DNA of 64,000 bases from Paeniglutamicibacter psychrophenolicus (GTDB lineage Bacteria; Actinomycetota; Actinomycetes; Actinomycetales; Micrococcaceae). Location of the stretch: positions 1-64,000 of the forward strand of contig NZ_JAUSSH010000002.1 in assembly GCF_030812255.1 (NCBI RefSeq), written 5' to 3'. Position numbers and translations under genes: made by a program. This document shows positions 61,527 through 64,000 of this stretch, piece after piece; within the stretch, counting starts at the first letter, position 1, and each line of letters opens with the position of its first letter. The notes under the pieces are model-generated. The model made no database searches. It saw only the letters and a program-made list of their open reading frames with translations, and was not told the origin of the DNA.

Positions 61527-62931
61527 TTGATTCACCTGTGATTCGCGAGGGAAGCTACTTCCGAGAGGACGGCGCGTGACTCGCGTGTTTCCAAGCTGTC
61601 GGTGCCCGGTGGAAGAGTAGGGCTGAGCAAGGGATTCATGCTTCCGCCCGGGAGGTCATAATGGTCAAGCGGTATCGATACCGGCTCTACCCCGACGATG
61701 CGCAGCGCGGCCAGTTGGCCCGCACGTTCGGGTGCGCCCGGGTGGTCCACAACGATGTCGTTGCCGCCCGAGGCAGGCCCTTGCAGCCGGTGAAAAGGCG
61801 CCGTCGGTCTTTGACCTGATGAAGGCCATGGCCCGCTCCAAGCGGACCGAGGAACGGACCTGGCTGGGACAGGTCACCGATGTGGCCCTGCAGCAGGCCA
61901 TGAGAGATGCCGATAGGGCGTACCAAAACTACTTCGCGTCGCTCAGGGGCAAACGCAAGGGCCGGAGAATAGGGGCACCCCGATTCAAGTCCCGAAAGGA
62001 CCATCAGGACAGCTTCCGGATCACGGGTCGCTCGAACTTTGCAGTGCGACAGGTCTCGAAACAGCGTGGACAGGTGAAGCTGCCGAGGATTGGGTGGGTG
62101 CATTTCGCCCTTTCGCGTGCGCTGCCTGCGGATCCATCCTCACTCACCGTCATCCGCGAGCCCGACGGCCGCCACTACGTCAGCTTCGTTGTGGAAGCAC
62201 CTGCGCGTATGGTCCCAGCACCTGTGCACCAGACCGCGGGCATCGACCTGGGGCTCAACCACCTGGCTGTGATCGCCCACGACGACGGGACCAGCAGCAC
62301 GATCGAAAACCCGAGACACCTGAAGAAGAAACTGCGCATGCTCGCCACGGCCCAAAAGGAGCTGGCGCGCCGGGAGAAAGGATCCGCAAACCGAAAAAAG
62401 TCCAGGATCAAGGTGGCGAGGCTGCACCGGCAGGTCCGCGAAACCCGGCTGGACCACCACCACAAGCTGGCCAGGAAGGTCGTTGACGAAAACCAAGTCA
62501 TCGGCCTCGAAACCCTGTCCATCGCCGGGATGGCCCGCACCCGGCTGGCCAAGTCCATCCACGATGCCGGGTGGGGGATCCTGGTCCGGCTCATCGAGGA
62601 GAAGGCGGCCGAGGCCGGGCGTACCGTGGCGCGTGCGGACCGGGCGTTCCCCTCCACCCGGATGTGCAGCGCGTGCGGTGCACTCGGGGAGAAGAAGCCC
62701 CTGAATGTGAGGTCCTGGTCGTGTGCGTGCGGGGCCACCCACGACCGGGACGTGAATGCGGCCATGAATTTGAGGAATGTCGCTGCCGGGCAGGCAGAGA
62801 CGCAAAACGACTGTGGAGGTCCTACAAGTGCGGCACCCGTGCCGGCGGGGACCGGCGAAGCAGTAACCACCCCGGCCGCGGCGTAGGCCGCTGCCGGGGA
62901 ATCCCCTTCCTTCAGGGAGGGGAAGATGTCA
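61527..62931 (+). mobile_element. IS200/IS605-type TnpB element (no TnpA)
   Basis: The tnpB gene is flanked on the left by TTGAT (61527-61531, like the ISDra2 target/TAM) and a GGAAG/CTTCC hairpin (61550-61562), and on the right by a CCCCTTCC/GGGAGGGG hairpin (62903-62922) and GATGTCAA. These are reasonable element ends. The right end is where an omega RNA would finish, with its guide beyond about 62932. Limits are approximate. Confidence 0.6.
61662..62886 (+). pseudogene. TnpB RNA-guided nuclease gene, one frameshift
   Basis: The N-terminus MVKRYRYRLYPDDAQRGQLA starts at 61662 behind GGGAGG, but its frame ends at TGA about 61818. The rest continues in the +1-shifted frame (QALAAGEKAPSVFDLMK), so an indel lies near 61770. 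RuvC residues are intact: GIDLGLN (Asp), GLETLSIAGM (Glu), HDRDVNAAMNL (Asp), as is the zinc finger CSACG...CACG. Total would be about 405 residues. It is either inactivated, a sequencing error, or a recoded gene. Confidence 0.8.
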
Positions 62932-63185
62932 ACAATGAGGACAGCGCCATCATGCTCGGCGAGGAAGACGGGTTCCGCGTCGAAGAAGAGCTGCGCCTGG
63001 CCGAGGGCGGGGAGCCATCGCCGAAGTTCGCCGGAGGACCCACCCGGGGCTCGGCTCCAAGCATCCAGATGTCCCACGCAGAACGCCTTCTGGCGGACAG
63101 CGGGGCGGCGGAACGCACGGAGTAGCGCCGACTCCTTGCAGCAAAAGCTATCCATGCAGTGGGCCGAGGCATTAGTGTCCGCTGC
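62887..63185. other. Region between TnpB element and NTF2-like gene
   Basis: After the element end there is DNA with high third-position GC in two opposing frames: a plus frame to TAG at 63123-63125 and a minus frame reading AQLFFDAEPVFLAEHDGAV. One is probably the remnant of a gene broken by the insertion. The left arm of a 16-bp inverted repeat lies at 63144-63159. Confidence 0.4.
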
Positions 63186-63197
63186 ATGGATAGCTTT
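63144..63197. repeat. Perfect 16-bp inverted repeat spanning a promoter and start codon
   Basis: AAAGCTATCCATGCAG (63144-63159) and CTGCATGGATAGCTTT (63182-63197), 22-base spacer. The spacer contains the -10 hexamer TAGTGT (63173-63178) and the right arm covers the ATG at 63186. It could be an operator, a translational switch, or a local inverted duplication. Confidence 0.8.
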
Positions 63198-63617
63198 CTT
63201 AACGACGGCCCCGGCCTGGTTCTTGATGCCTATGCCTCCGCGGTGAATGGCAAGAACCTCACCGCCTTCACGGGCCTTTATGCCCAAGATGTCCATGTCT
63301 ACGACGCGTGGGGAAAATTTGAATACGTGGGTGCCGAGGCCTGGCAGACGATGGCGGTCGACTGGTTCGGTTCCCTGGGCAACGAAACGGTCCGGGTGGA
63401 TTTTGGCGATGTCCGGGTGCGTGCAGGGGAGAGCGTGGCGATGCTTTCTGCCGCGGCATCGTTTTCGGCCTTCTCTGCGGACGGCAGGAAGCTGCGCTCG
63501 TTGACCAACAGGATGACCATGGGACTGGCGCTACGCGATTCGAAGTGGCTGATCGTCCACGAGCATTCGTCGTTGCCGATCGACATGGAAACCGGCCAGG
63601 GGATCTTCGGGTCATAG
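63186..63617 (+). CDS. NTF2/SnoaL-like protein
   Basis: A 143-residue cone-shaped alpha+beta barrel protein. VLDAYASAVNGKNLTAFTGLYAQDVHVYDAWGKFEYVG and the late RMTMGLALRDSKWLIVHEHSS are typical of the DUF4440/SnoaL-like group, which includes enzymes and ligand-binding proteins. TAGTGT lies seven bases before the ATG, so the message is probably leaderless. The start codon lies within the 16-bp inverted repeat. Function unknown. Confidence 0.88.
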   Translation: MDSFLNDGPGLVLDAYASAVNGKNLTAFTGLYAQDVHVYDAWGKFEYVGAEAWQTMAVDWFGSLGNETVRVDFGDVRVRAGESVAMLSAAASFSAFSADGRKLRSLTNRMTMGLALRDSKWLIVHEHSSLPIDMETGQGIFGS

Positions 63618-63664
63618 GCCCCCTGTCGCACGAGGCGACCTGTTGCCCGGGACAGGTACTGCCT

Positions 63665-63692
63665 GGCCCCCGGGGAGCCTTTTCCGGGGCCC
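63665..63692 (+). terminator. Possible terminator after the NTF2-like gene
   Basis: GGCCCC (63665-63670) with GGGGCC (63686-63691) and partly matching inner bases, followed by CTTGTCTTC. Modest stem, about 50 bases past the stop. Confidence 0.4.
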
Positions 63693-63775
63693 TTGTCTTC
63701 GGGGTCTTGCGTTGTTTCCCCTGCGGCGTGGGTGCGGTGCGGTGGATGGGGGCGCCGGTATGGAAAGCTGGATCA

Positions 63776-64000
63776 ATGATGCCGCAGAACCCGGACAATG
63801 CCCGACGGCGGTTTGCCACCGCAGCCATGGCCGGCGTCGCCGTCTACGTCCTGGTCGACGTGGTGCTCCAGTTCCTGCCCCCGCACTACAGCGTGGTCAG
63901 TGACGCCGAAAGCAACCTGGCGGTGGGTCCGTTCGGGTGGATCATGAACCTGAATTTCCTCGGCCGGGCCGTCACCACCCTGTGTGCCATCGTTGCCATC
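63776..64000 (+). CDS. DUF998 family membrane protein (partial)
   Basis: The first 75 residues of a membrane protein that runs off the window. MMPQNPDNARRR is a basic cytosolic start, then a helix (FATAAMAGVAVYVLVDVVLQFLP), the family segment HYSVVSDAESNLAVGPFGWIMNLNF and a second helix. Family function is unknown. No ribosome-binding site is evident. Confidence 0.75.
   Translation, partial: MMPQNPDNARRRFATAAMAGVAVYVLVDVVLQFLPPHYSVVSDAESNLAVGPFGWIMNLNFLGRAVTTLCAIVAI

Overview
The window is high-GC DNA with high GC at third codon positions, leaderless genes, a SAM-IV riboswitch and the rpsF-ssb-rpsR-rplI-dnaB block. Together these point to an actinobacterium, most likely a Micrococcaceae member of the Arthrobacter/Paeniglutamicibacter type. 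The genus is inferred from protein style and gene order, not from a search. The first 96 bases are T, G and C homopolymers, which look like a contig-end artefact.

Layout. 0.5-9 kb is a gene-poor accessory stretch. It holds an AI-2E family transporter, a SOUL heme-binding protein, a cluster of four hairpin repeats, two small heat-shock proteins (Hsp20) that share a near-identical 22-base upstream element, an HspR-like MerR regulator, a broken alpha/beta hydrolase, and a J-domain protein coupled to an unknown partner. 9-12.3 kb is a mobile-element remnant: a candidate small RNA, a serine recombinase, a small acidic protein and the front part of a plasmid-type methylase/helicase cut off near 12.26 kb. 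12.4-19.4 kb has metabolic genes (FMN reductase, double-hotdog thioesterase, PhoD-like phosphatase, SRPBCC protein, GT87 mannosyltransferase, FAD oxidoreductase). 19.9-30.7 kb carries three histidine kinase/NarL-type regulator pairs around an ABC exporter, a CPBP protease and two exported proteins. 30.8-34.9 kb has an M18 aminopeptidase, a GNAT and an OafA-like acyltransferase.

35-42.2 kb is the conserved core: rpsF (ribosome-binding site in a possible hairpin), ssb, rpsR, rplI, a DHFR-like reductase, a SAM-IV riboswitch with a flavin reductase, a DUF1801 protein, a cluster of DnaA boxes, and dnaB. The dnaB P-loop is split by a 411-residue class 3 intein carrying a LAGLIDADG endonuclease and a cysteine-rich, probably zinc-binding insertion.

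42.2-45.1 kb has small accessory genes (SRPBCC, MFS exporter, HhH protein, GNAT, RraB-like). 45.2-58.9 kb is a complete L-rhamnose locus: an ABC importer (ATPase, two permeases, binding protein), an extra fucose/arabinose-isomerase-type protein, mutarotase, isomerase, bifunctional aldolase/dehydrogenase, rhamnulokinase and pirin. It is read leftward, away from a divergent LacI-type regulator, with two matching operators in the shared promoter region. 58.9-64 kb has a TDT transporter, a MoaD-like/Asp-box propeller pair, a frameshifted TnpB element, an NTF2-like gene whose start lies in a 16-bp inverted repeat, and the start of a DUF998 membrane protein.
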